DNA from: Neisseria sp.
Lineage (GTDB): Bacteria; Pseudomonadota; Gammaproteobacteria; Burkholderiales; Neisseriaceae
Assembly (NCBI GenBank): GCA_030531795.1
Contig: JAUNMN010000011.1
Span: forward strand, 1-39,625
Direction of reading: 5' to 3'
Length of the DNA: 39,625 bases
In this document: positions 1-7,996 of the stretch, one piece after another
How positions within the stretch are numbered: the stretch's first letter is position 1
Layout of the letters: each line of letters begins with the position of its first letter
Made by a program: the position numbers and the translations under genes
The notes under the pieces: model-generated
The model's input: the letters and a program-made list of their open reading frames with translations, nothing else
Database searches by the model: none
What the model was told of the DNA's origin: nothing

Positions 1-17
1 TGTTTGTTAAAGAGCAA
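1..17 (-). promoter_or_regulatory. boxA-like antitermination element of an rRNA leader
   Basis: On the minus strand this reads TTGCTCTTTAACAAACA, which matches the NusB/S10-binding boxA core TGCTCTTTAACA found in bacterial rRNA leaders. It follows the P2-type promoter at 26-53. The inference is that a 16S rRNA gene transcribed leftwards starts just outside the window. The rRNA itself is not visible here. Confidence 0.65.
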
Positions 18-25
18 AGACGATT

Positions 26-53
26 ATTTTAGCACGTCATTTTAAACTGTCAA
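26..53 (-). promoter_or_regulatory. Strong sigma70 promoter (rRNA P2-type), leftward
   Basis: Read on the minus strand, a perfect TTGACA (48-53) is followed after 16 bp by TAAAAT (26-31). AT-rich DNA lies upstream (54-80), as expected for an UP element. The boxA-like sequence begins within about 10 bases of the predicted start. Confidence 0.65.
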
Positions 54-138
54 GCGTTTTTTTGAAACTTACTTCAAAAACTCAAAAACACTCAATCAAC
101 CGCTAAAAATAATTCGCTGCAAATCAGCGAAGAACCGA

Positions 139-167
139 ACTATACGCGCTTCTCACTAACTGCGCAA
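139..167 (-). promoter_or_regulatory. Upstream tandem promoter (rRNA P1-type), leftward
   Basis: Minus strand TTGCGC (162-167), 17-bp spacer, TATAGT (139-144). Together with the promoter at 26-53 it makes a tandem pair in the same direction, the arrangement usual for rRNA operons. The match is weaker than for the downstream promoter. Confidence 0.45.
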
Positions 168-714
168 GTGCTAAATCGGGATTTTTTGGAAGTTCCACCA
201 GAAAACGGGCAAATGCGGCTGTTTTATTTGGGGATTTTATTTTAGATTTTTTGACTTGGCTTCGGGAATTTTTGAAAAGTTTGCTTGGAAAATTTGAGAT
301 TTGGAAATACTTTGGAATTTGGGGTCTGATGCGATGATACCGTCTGCGGTTTTTTCATCAATAGAAATAAAACGCAGACGGCATGATTACACCAGCTCGT
401 TAGTTCATGAGTTCTCACTGAAAGGTTCACACTGCAAAACAAAAATAAAGACACTAAATTCAATTTAATTTAGCGTCCACTTAATTATAGCGAACATATT
501 TTGCACTCAAATCGCTTACCCAACTTCGCCGTGCGAAAACACAAAAAGCAAATTGTGAAATCAATGAAAATCTGACGAACGAGTGTTTATCTTGCAAATA
601 CACAATAATCTGGCAAATATTATCTTAAAAATATATTTTATAGAAATTTTCCACTTAAATTTATCTAAAAATTGAAATTTTATGCTTTTATTTAAATTAA
701 AGCGTTTTTTATTC
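168..714. other. AT-rich intergenic region without a convincing gene
   Basis: The stretch contains an imperfect inverted DUS pair near 341-383 (CCGTCTGCG against CGCAGACGG) that could form a hairpin. A strongly AT-rich segment follows from about 590 to 714. Short open frames on the minus strand run through the DUS arms and have no clear ribosome-binding site, so I do not call a protein. Confidence 0.5.
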
Positions 715-743
715 TTGTCATTTGTTTACAAATCCATTACATT
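715..743 (+). promoter_or_regulatory. Putative promoter of a small transcript
   Basis: TTGTCA (715-720), 17-bp spacer, TACATT (738-743), preceded by an AT-rich tract. It points towards the hairpin terminator at 834-862 with no obvious gene between. Confidence 0.4.
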
Positions 744-749
744 TCTCAA

Positions 750-870
750 CACAAAAAGAGCAAATGCTCGAATGCCAAGTTAAACAAAGGCACATAAAAA
801 TAGAGGACAGCAGTTGTATGCAGTATGTAAGAAAAACAGGCTACCGATGCGGTAGCCTGTTTCTATTTAT
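750..870 (+). ncRNA. Candidate small RNA of about 120 nt
   Basis: The interval between the promoter at 715-743 and the terminator at 834-862 has the size and layout of a free-standing bacterial small RNA. It includes a small hairpin (GAGCAAATGCTC) near its 5' end. A ribosome-binding-site-like AGAGGA (802-807) precedes an ATG at 818, so a short peptide reading through the terminator stem is the alternative. I do not recognise the sequence as 6S, 4.5S, tmRNA or RNase P RNA. The call rests on layout alone. Confidence 0.3.
834..862. terminator. Bidirectional rho-independent terminator
   Basis: A 13-bp perfect stem (AAACAGGCTACCG with its complement) closes a 3-nt loop. T-rich runs follow on both strands: TTCTATTTAT on plus and TTCTT on minus. 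On the minus strand it ends the membrane protein gene at 950-1753; on the plus strand it would end the candidate small RNA. Confidence 0.8.
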
Positions 871-949
871 ATTATTCTTATTCCGTGTTGTTCTTACGTT
901 TTATCAGCATTCGTTCGTCAATAGAAATGAAAAGATGCCGCCTGCAGTG

Positions 950-1753
950 TTACTTCAAAATCACTTCGCTCACAAATTTGCTGCCAACATAGCCAAACAT
1001 CATGAAGGCGAAGGCGATGATGCTCCAGATGGCGGCGGATTTGCCGCGCCACGAAGTCATGCTGCGTTTGAGCAGTAAAACGGCGTAAATCAGCCATGCG
1101 ATGCCTGTGAGCAAGGTTTTGTGGGTGAAAATGGCGGGGCGACCAAATACGATTTCGGCGAAGAATGTGCCGCTCACCAGTGCAACGGTTAAGACGACAA
1201 AACCCAGCCACATGCTTTGGAACATGAATTTTTCTAGGCTTAACAAAGGCGGTAAAAAGCCTAATCCGTGGCGAAATTGATGTTTGTGTAAGGCGCGACG
1301 CAGCCACAAAATCAGAACGGCAATCAAGCAGGTTATGCCAAATAAGCTGTATGAGAGCAATGATGTGGCGATGTGAAGCAAAAATGGGGCATTTTCTAGC
1401 TTGTAGGCAAGGTATTCGCCAGGGAAAATCATGCCAAATAATAGGAATACGGCGGCGAGCGGGAATAATAGGAGTTGCAAACCGCGTAAACGGTAGAAAA
1501 AACTGCCTGCAAAATAGAGTGCAAGCATGAGCCATGTGATGACGGCAACGGCGTAACCCAAGCCCATAATCACCAGTCGGTCGCTTAAAATCGGCATGGC
1601 GATGCTGATGCCGTGTGCCAGCAAAGTGGGCGCGAGCAGGATTTGTTCTAGCCTTGCTGGGTAGTCTTGCGGATTGCGTTTTTGTTGCCAAAACCATGCC
1701 AGCGCGGCGAGTGCCATGTAAATCAGCAATACGATACTCAAAATAATCGGCAT
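950..1753 (-). CDS. ypjD: Cytochrome c assembly-like inner membrane protein (YpjD/CcsA family)
   Basis: 267-residue polytopic membrane protein with about eight hydrophobic segments. The central block FLLHIATSLLSYSLFG, then FTHKTLLTGIAWLIYAVLL and the C-terminal FGYVGSKFVSEVIL match the YpjD branch of the cytochrome c assembly (CcsA/HemX) family. I do not see the haem-handling tryptophan-rich WWD motif of true CcsA/CcmC proteins, so haem export is not supported. The role of this branch is not established to my knowledge. The start has a good ribosome-binding site (AAGGAAG). The divergent neighbour is ffh, as in E. coli, where ypjD also abuts ffh. Transcription probably ends at the hairpin at 834-862. 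Confidence 0.85.
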   Translation of the reverse strand: MPIILSIVLLIYMALAALAWFWQQKRNPQDYPARLEQILLAPTLLAHGISIAMPILSDRLVIMGLGYAVAVITWLMLALYFAGSFFYRLRGLQLLLFPLAAVFLLFGMIFPGEYLAYKLENAPFLLHIATSLLSYSLFGITCLIAVLILWLRRALHKHQFRHGLGFLPPLLSLEKFMFQSMWLGFVVLTVALVSGTFFAEIVFGRPAIFTHKTLLTGIAWLIYAVLLLKRSMTSWRGKSAAIWSIIAFAFMMFGYVGSKFVSEVILK

Positions 1754-1807
1754 AATCTTCCTTGTTTACGCGTATTCAGTGGCGTGTGCTTGGTGTAGAA
1801 TGTGGCG

Positions 1808-1816
1808 ATTTTAGCA
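1808..1816 (-). promoter_or_regulatory. Extended -10 element for the ypjD-like gene
   Basis: Minus-strand TGCTAAAAT combines a TGn extension with a TAAAAT box, about 55 bp upstream of the ypjD-like start. No good -35 is visible, which is tolerable for extended -10 promoters. Confidence 0.35.
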
Positions 1817-1872
1817 AACTAATATTGATTTAGCTTGTCTTTTGCATTGAAAAAGACAATATCGGTTTTTCT

Positions 1873-1890
1873 TGCCGTCTGCAGACGGCA
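1873..1890. repeat. Palindromic DUS (two DUSs sharing TGCA)
   Basis: GCCGTCTGCA and its reverse complement overlap by four bases, giving an 18-bp perfect palindrome centred on CTGCAG. It lies in the ffh 5' leader, 20 bp before the start codon. It also contains a TTG that would extend ffh by 13 residues; I reject that start. Confidence 0.85.
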
Positions 1891-1910
1891 TCTTTCAACG
1901 AGATTTGAGT

Positions 1911-3275
1911 ATGTTAGACAATTTAACCAGCCGATTCAGTTCGGTGTTCAAAAATATTCGTGGCGTGGCGGTGTTGAATGAAGAAAACATCAAACCTGCT
2001 TTGCGTGAAGTGCGTTTGGCTTTGTTGGAAGCAGACGTTGCCTTGCCTGTGGTGCGCGATTTTGTTGCTTCTGTCAAAGAAAAAGCACTCGGTCGCGAAA
2101 TCACCGAAAACTTAACCGCCGAACAAGCCTTTATTACTGTTGTTAATCAAGCACTTGTGGAATTGATGGGCAAGGAAAACAGTGCGCTGAATTTGGCAAG
2201 TGCACCGCCTGCAGTGGTGTTGATGGCAGGTTTGCAAGGTGCGGGCAAAACCACAACCGTCGGCAAACTGGCGCGTTTACTGAAAAGCCAAGACAAGAAA
2301 AAGAAAATTTTGTTGGTGTCGGCAGACGTTTACCGCCCTGCCGCGATTGAGCAATTGCGTTTGCTTGCCGAGCAAGTTGAAGTGGACTTTTTCCCAGCCG
2401 ACACCAGCCAACAGCCCGTGGCGATTGCCCAAGCCGCTTTGGAACACGCCAAACGCAACTTCTATGATGTGTTGATGGTCGATACCGCAGGTCGTTTGGC
2501 GATAGACGAAGAAATGATGGCGGAAATCAAAGCCTTGCACGCGGCGGTGAACCCAGTAGAAACCCTGTTTGTGGTGGACGCGATGCTCGGTCAAGATGCC
2601 GTGAATACCGCCCAAGCCTTTAACGAAGCCTTGCCATTAACGGGCGTGATTCTCACCAAAATGGACGGCGATTCGCGCGGCGGTGCGGCGTTGTCGGTGC
2701 GACAAGTTACAGGCAAACCGATTAAATTCATCGGCGTGGGCGAGAAAACCGATGGTTTGGAAGCGTTTCACCCCGACCGCATCGCCAGCCGCATTTTGGG
2801 CATGGGCGACGTATTGTCTTTAGTGGAAGACGTACAAAAAGGCATAGATGAAGAAGTTGCCGCCGAAATGGCGAAAAAACTGCGCAAAGGCAAAGGCTTT
2901 GATTTAAACGACTTCAAAGCCCAAATCCAACAAATGCGCAATATGGGCGGTTTGGAAAAAATGATGTCCAAAATGCCAGGAGAGTTGGGGCAACTTTCCA
3001 AACAAATTCCCGAAGGCACAGCCGAAAAAGCGATGGGACGCGTGGAAGCCATCATCAATTCGATGACCCCAAAAGAACGCGCCAACCCTGCCCTACTCAA
3101 AGCCAGCCGCAAGCAACGCATTGCCAAAGGTGCAGGCACAACTGTGCAAGAAGTGAACAAAATGCTCAAACAGTTTGAGCAATCGCAGCAAATGATGAAA
3201 ATGTTTAGCGGCGCAAACATGAAAAAACTGATGAGCATGGCAAAAGGCATGAAAGGCATGTTTCCGAAGTTTTAA
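1911..3275 (+). CDS. ffh: Signal recognition particle protein Ffh (SRP54 GTPase)
   Basis: Ffh binds 4.5S RNA and signal sequences of nascent inner-membrane proteins and docks them to FtsY in a GTP-dependent way. The 454-residue product has the order NG domain then M domain. The P-loop is GLQGAGKTTTVGKLA, followed by DTAGR, TKMDGDSRGGAAL and GVGEKTDGLEAF. The methionine-rich M domain carries the RNA-binding helix-turn-helix and ends in MMKMFSGANMKKLMSMAKG. I start it at MLDNLTSRFSSVF, the conserved N-terminus, rather than at an in-frame TTG inside the upstream palindromic DUS. The gene is monocistronic and ends in a DUS-pair terminator. Confidence 0.97.
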   Translation: MLDNLTSRFSSVFKNIRGVAVLNEENIKPALREVRLALLEADVALPVVRDFVASVKEKALGREITENLTAEQAFITVVNQALVELMGKENSALNLASAPPAVVLMAGLQGAGKTTTVGKLARLLKSQDKKKKILLVSADVYRPAAIEQLRLLAEQVEVDFFPADTSQQPVAIAQAALEHAKRNFYDVLMVDTAGRLAIDEEMMAEIKALHAAVNPVETLFVVDAMLGQDAVNTAQAFNEALPLTGVILTKMDGDSRGGAALSVRQVTGKPIKFIGVGEKTDGLEAFHPDRIASRILGMGDVLSLVEDVQKGIDEEVAAEMAKKLRKGKGFDLNDFKAQIQQMRNMGGLEKMMSKMPGELGQLSKQIPEGTAEKAMGRVEAIINSMTPKERANPALLKASRKQRIAKGAGTTVQEVNKMLKQFEQSQQMMKMFSGANMKKLMSMAKGMKGMFPKF

Positions 3276-3281
3276 ATAACG

Positions 3282-3325
3282 ATGCCGTCTGCGGATTTCA
3301 GTTTTACCCAAACCGCAGACGGCAT
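3282..3325 (+). terminator. DUS-pair hairpin terminator after ffh
   Basis: Inverted 13-bp arms (ATGCCGTCTGCGG and its complement) with an 18-nt loop, followed by TTCCTT. The arms carry the near-DUS form ending in GCG. Confidence 0.7.
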
Positions 3326-3374
3326 TTCCTTATCTCACATTCTCTCACTCATTCTACTTTCTGGAGACGTAAAA

Positions 3375-5274
3375 ATGGCGAACCGAACCGAACCGAACCG
3401 AAATTATACACCAAAACCCAAATAATCTCAAACAAAACAACATCTTAAAACTCAAACAAATCTTCCCCGAAATCTTTTGCGAAGACAAAATTGACTGGGA
3501 AAAATTCAAACTCGTTTTGGGCGAAGACGTGCCGTCTGCAGGTTCAGAACGCTATCAACTCAACTGGGCGGGCAAATCCGATGCCTATCGCAGCCTACAA
3601 GCCCCAACCGAATACACTCTTGCCCCGTGCCAAGCCGAGAGCGTGGATTTTGATGCCACGCAAAACGTGTTTATTGAAGCCGAAAATTTAGAAGCCCTGA
3701 AAATCCTGCAAAAATCTTATGCGGGCGCAGTGAAAATGATATACATCGACCCGCCCTACAACACAGGCAACGACAGCTTCATCTATCCCGACAAATTTGC
3801 CGAAAGCCGTGCCGAATATGCCAAACGCGTGGGCGACACCGACGCAGACGGCATCTTGCAACACGACGGCGTGTTTCAAGGCGCATTTCGCAAAAACAGC
3901 AAAGACAACGGCAATTACCACAGCAACTGGCTTTCCATGATGTTGCCGCGCCTGCATTTGGCGAAAACCTTATTACGCGATGACGGCGTGATTTTCATCT
4001 CGATTGACGACAACGAACAAGCGCAATTGAAATTGCTATGCGATGAAGTGTTTGGGGCAGAGAATTTTGAATCTCTGATTTGGAAGAAAAAAGGCGGCGC
4101 TGGCAATACCGAAAAAATTCTAGGTTGTTTAACCGAATATGTTCTTTGTTATTTCAAACGAAAAGAAGCTGGCATTTTTAACTACCGTGAAATTGACCGC
4201 GTTTACAAATTCAAAGATGAAATCGGCGAATACAATTTAGAAGGCATTGAAAAAAGTAATTCAGGTGCATATGCACGACCGACGATGCTATTTGGTATTG
4301 AAAACCCTAAAACAAAAGAAGTATTTTTTCCTACCAAAGGAATGCGTTGGACAATCGGTAAAGACAAAATTTTTGGACAAAATGAAACCGATGGTTTGTT
4401 ATCTCAAAACAAACTGTATTTTGATGAAAAAAAGAAAAAAGTTTACTTAATCAAACGCCCTGAAGATTATTTGCAATCAGAAAATGTTTACTACAACTTA
4501 CTCACTGAATGCGGCAGTTTAGCTGTTGCAAAAGATGAAATCGCTAATCTCAATTTACCGCGTGAAGCATTTGATACCCCCAAACCAACAGCTTTATTAA
4601 ATTACTTATTGAATTTAGTTACAAATAAAAATTCAGACAGCATCGTTATGGATTTCTTCTCTGGCTCTGGCACAACCGCGCACGCCGTGATGCAACTCAA
4701 TGCGGAAGACGGCGGCAATCGCCGTTATATTTGCGTGCAATTGCCCGAAACCACAGACGAAAAATCCGAAGCGCGTAAAGCAGGTTTTGCCCACATCGCC
4801 GACATCGCCAAAGAACGCATTCGCCGTGCGGGCGTGCAAATCGCAAGCAATTTGTCCAGCGGACAAAACGTGGACACGGGTTTTAAGGTATTCAAACTTG
4901 CCGCCAGCAATTTCAAACAGTGGTGCAATCCCACTGCAGACGGCATCGCCGAACAATTGTCGCTGTTTCAAGATGTGGTTGAAGCGCACGCAACAGTGGA
5001 AAACATGGCATACGAAATCGCTTTGCGTTTGGGTTTTCAATTAACCGACCCGATTGAGTTTGCAGACGGCATGGTGTGGCTCAACAATGCGCAAGGCACG
5101 CGCCCAACCGTGCTGTTGTTGGAACGTTGCGACAACGCGCTGATGCACGCGGTGTTGGCTCGCGCGCCGAAAAAAGTGTTTGCACTGGACAAAGTCTTCG
5201 CTGGCAACGACGCACTCAAAGCCAACGCCGCCTTGCAATGCCAAGACGCTGGCGTGGATTTTGAAACGTTTTAA
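3375..5274 (+). CDS. mod: Type III R-M DNA methyltransferase Mod, phase-variable, OFF as written
   Basis: Adenine methyltransferase and sequence-recognition subunit of a type III restriction-modification system. The ATG at 3375 has a well-spaced GGAG. It opens into ACCGA repeats but meets a TAA at 3423. The long frame is open without interruption from just after 3370 to 5274 but has no ATG near its start. One added repeat would give a protein of about 634 residues starting MANRTEPNRTE and continuing with a typical Mod N-terminus (LKQIFPEIFCEDKIDW). Motif IV DPPYNTG (about residue 127) precedes motif I DFFSGSGTTAHAV (about 428), the beta-class order. The segment between, 4075-4640, is the target recognition region and is AT-rich. 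The stop is 11 bp before res. A TTG at 3517 could give a 585-residue truncated form, but it lacks the conserved N-terminus. Confidence 0.92.
3382..3401 (+). repeat. Phase-variation tract, four ACCGA pentanucleotide repeats
   Basis: Four uninterrupted copies of ACCGA begin 7 bases after the mod ATG at 3375. Because the unit is 5 bp, every gain or loss shifts the reading frame. ACCGA is, as I recall, the unit in modD of Neisseria meningitidis. With four copies the ATG frame reads 16 codons to a TAA at 3423. One copy more, or two fewer, would join it to the long mod frame. Confidence 0.85.
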
Positions 5275-5285
5275 GGGGCAACATC

Positions 5286-7880
5286 ATGCAACTGCAATTT
5301 GAACAACTGGATTTTCAAACGCAAGCGATTGCGGCGATTGTGGATTTATTTCGTGGCGAACAACATCATGGCAGCGAATTTGGTTTGCACAATCCGTTTT
5401 CGCCCGAAATCGCCAATCGTTTGCTGTTGAGCCATACCGAGATTGAACGCAATTTGCATGAAATTCAACAACAAAATGCGCTGGTGCAGACGGCAATCGG
5501 CGATTTTGGTTTGAATTTCAATGTGGAAATGGAAACGGGAACGGGCAAAACTTATGTTTATTTGCGCACGATTTTGGAATTAAACCGCGCTTATGGTTGG
5601 CGCAAATTTGTGATTGTCGTGCCGAGTGTCGCCATTCGCGAAGGCGTGAACCAAACTTTGCGTGCCACAAAAGCGCATTTTGATAATCTGTTTGATAAGC
5701 CGATTGTGCATCATCAAACTTATCGCAGCGACAAATTAAACGCTTTAAAACAATTCGCGCAAAGTTTGAATATTGAAATTTTGTTGATGAATATTGACGC
5801 GTTCAATAAAAAAGACAATTTGATTAACCGTGCCAACGAAAATGGCGAAGCACCGATTACGCATTTAGCAAGCACGCGTCCGATTGTGATTATTGATGAA
5901 CCGCAAAACATGGCAAGCGATTTGGCACAACAAGCGATTGATTCGCTGAATCCTTTGTTTGTGTTGCGTTATTCGGCAACGCACAAACAGCCATTTCACA
6001 AGGTGTTCAGCTTAAATCCGATTGCGGCATACAATCAAAAACTGGTGAAGCAAATTGAAGTGCATTCGGTGGTGGCGCGCCACGATGCCAACGGTGCGTA
6101 TGTTTTGCTCAAAGGTTTTGACCCGAAAAAAACCAAATTAACGGCAAATGTGGAATTGCATTGCGTGGACAAACTGGAAACCAAAAAGAAAGCGGTGAAA
6201 GTGAGTGCGGGCGATGATTTGTTTGTCAAATCGGGCGGCAATGAAATGTATCGGCAAGGTTTTGTGGTGAATGCCTTGAGTCGCGAACACGGCACGATGA
6301 CTTTATCCAACGGGCAAACCATCACGCTGGGCGAACAAGATGATGCGGTGCGCGATGAAATCATGAAAACGCAAATGCGTGAAACCATCAAAGAACATTT
6401 ACGCAAAGAGCGCAAACTCAATCCGCAAGGAATTAAGGTTTTGTCTTTGTTTTTCATTGATAAAGTGGCGAATTATCGCAACGATGGCAAGTTTGCGCGT
6501 TGGTTTAAAGAGATTTACGAACAGGAAACGGGCAAAAGTGCAGACGGCATTCACGATGGTTATTTCTCTGCCGACAAAGACACCAAAGGCAATAGCGAAG
6601 CAGACGAGAAAACCTATGATTTGATTATGAAAGACAAGGAAAAATTGTTGTCGCTGGATACGCCTTTGCGTTTTATTTTTTCGCATTCGGCGTTGAAAGA
6701 AGGCTGGGATAATCCTAACGTTTTTCAAATTTGCACTTTCAATGAAACGCAATCACCGATTAAAAAACGCCAAGAAATCGGACGCGGTTTGCGTTTGGCG
6801 GTGAACCAAAAAGGCGAACGTGTGCGCGATGAAGGCGTGAATATTTTGACCGTGATTCCGAATGAAAGCTATGAAGCGTTTGCCGCTAATTTGCAAAAGG
6901 AATACGAAGACGAATACAACATTCAATTTGCCAACGGCGGGGCGAAAAAGAAAGAACAACGCCAACAGCAAACTTATCGCAAAGGTTTCACACTAGACCC
7001 GAATTTTGTCGCCATTTGGCAGAAGTTGTGCCACAAAACGCGTTATTCAGTGCAATTTGAACGCGAAAAACTGATTGCCGAAGCAGTGAAACGGATTCAA
7101 CAAATGCCTGAAATTCCCAAAACGGGCATTGTGGTGCAAAAAGCGGATTTGGCACAAAGCATCACTTACGGCGTTGAAGCAAGCGAACGCGACAGCAAGC
7201 AACATCACATTCAGCTGGACTGGGCAATTCCCGATGTGTTGAGTGCGATTCAAAAGAAAACGCAATTAACCCGTCAAACGATTTTTGAGATTGTGCAACA
7301 ATCTGGACGCGTGAACGAAATTGCCCACAATCCGCAATATTTTATTGATTTGATGAGCGAAACCATCAAACAGGCATTGCACGCTTTGATGATTGACGGC
7401 ATTGAATATGCTCGTTTGCCCGACAATGACACACATTACACCCAAAGTTTAGCCAAATGGCAAAACTTGGAACAATTTGGCTCGGAGTTTTTCCGCAATC
7501 AGCATACTTTTTCGGTGCAAAATCCAAACAAAACCATTTTTGCGGATTACATTAACTTGGATTCCGACACTGAACACACGTTTGCTCAAAACTGCGAAAA
7601 TTATGACGATGTGTTGCTGTATTTCAAATTGCCCAACTGGTTCAAAATCCCCACGCCCATCGGCAATTACAACCCCGACTGGGCGATTGTGATGCGCAAT
7701 CGAGAACACGTTTATTTTGTTGCTGAAACCAAAAACACGGGTAAAAGCACACAAGATGGCGTGGTTTTGGCGAAATTAAGCGAAGCAGAACAGCAAAAAA
7801 TCGCCTGTGCCAAAAAGCATTTTTCTGTGTTTGATGGCGTGAAATATCAGGTGGTGGAAACGTTGAGCGAATTAAACTGA
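5286..7880 (+). CDS. res: Type III restriction endonuclease subunit Res
   Basis: 864-residue helicase-nuclease that works with Mod. Walker A is METGTGKT (82-89) and the Walker B variant is IIDEPQ (202-207). Motif III-like SAT lies at 230-232, and motifs V-VI run from about 466 to 505 (FSHSALKEGWDNPNVF to IGRGLRL). The C-terminal PD-(D/E)xK nuclease site is visible as PDW at 797-799 with ETK at 814-816. All key residues are present and the frame is intact. The gene starts 11 bp after mod and is probably co-transcribed. In type III systems Res needs Mod for recognition, so restriction should be silent while mod is OFF. Two exact DUS copies lie inside (5485, 6539). Confidence 0.95.
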   Translation: MQLQFEQLDFQTQAIAAIVDLFRGEQHHGSEFGLHNPFSPEIANRLLLSHTEIERNLHEIQQQNALVQTAIGDFGLNFNVEMETGTGKTYVYLRTILELNRAYGWRKFVIVVPSVAIREGVNQTLRATKAHFDNLFDKPIVHHQTYRSDKLNALKQFAQSLNIEILLMNIDAFNKKDNLINRANENGEAPITHLASTRPIVIIDEPQNMASDLAQQAIDSLNPLFVLRYSATHKQPFHKVFSLNPIAAYNQKLVKQIEVHSVVARHDANGAYVLLKGFDPKKTKLTANVELHCVDKLETKKKAVKVSAGDDLFVKSGGNEMYRQGFVVNALSREHGTMTLSNGQTITLGEQDDAVRDEIMKTQMRETIKEHLRKERKLNPQGIKVLSLFFIDKVANYRNDGKFARWFKEIYEQETGKSADGIHDGYFSADKDTKGNSEADEKTYDLIMKDKEKLLSLDTPLRFIFSHSALKEGWDNPNVFQICTFNETQSPIKKRQEIGRGLRLAVNQKGERVRDEGVNILTVIPNESYEAFAANLQKEYEDEYNIQFANGGAKKKEQRQQQTYRKGFTLDPNFVAIWQKLCHKTRYSVQFEREKLIAEAVKRIQQMPEIPKTGIVVQKADLAQSITYGVEASERDSKQHHIQLDWAIPDVLSAIQKKTQLTRQTIFEIVQQSGRVNEIAHNPQYFIDLMSETIKQALHALMIDGIEYARLPDNDTHYTQSLAKWQNLEQFGSEFFRNQHTFSVQNPNKTIFADYINLDSDTEHTFAQNCENYDDVLLYFKLPNWFKIPTPIGNYNPDWAIVMRNREHVYFVAETKNTGKSTQDGVVLAKLSEAEQQKIACAKKHFSVFDGVKYQVVETLSELN

Positions 7881-7890
7881 ATGATGTTTT

Positions 7891-7921
7891 TGCCGTCTGC
7901 AGTCAAAGCACGCAGACGGCA
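7891..7921 (+). terminator. DUS-pair hairpin after res
   Basis: Arms TGCCGTCTGC and GCAGACGGCA with an 11-nt loop, 10 bp after the res stop. No strong T run follows; the hairpin at 7941-7971 probably does most of the terminating. Confidence 0.5.
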
Positions 7922-7940
7922 TCGTTTTCAAACACGCAAT

Positions 7941-7971
7941 AAAAAAACTCGCTTTTGCAGCGAGTTTTTTT
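7941..7971. terminator. Bidirectional terminator between res and dxs
   Basis: A 13-bp stem (AAAAAAACTCGCT with its complement) around a TTTGC loop, flanked by A and T runs so that it works for res on plus and dxs on minus. Confidence 0.85.
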
Positions 7972-7996
7972 CAATTTGCAAATTCATTCGCAATGC

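Noticed and set aside
242-463. 73-codon minus-strand open frame upstream of the rRNA promoters
   Set aside because: It runs through an inverted DUS pair, has no ribosome-binding site and shows no recognisable family; it is chance.
722-1078. 118-codon plus-strand open frame
   Set aside because: It crosses a strong terminator hairpin and then reads the complement of the ypjD-like gene; more likely a small RNA region plus antisense.
1872-1910. N-terminal extension of Ffh from a TTG
   Set aside because: The extra residues come from the palindromic DUS; the conserved Ffh N-terminus begins at the ATG at 1911.
3517-3519. TTG as the true start of Mod
   Set aside because: It would remove conserved N-terminal sequence that is open upstream, and a far better ATG with GGAG and a repeat tract lies at 3375.
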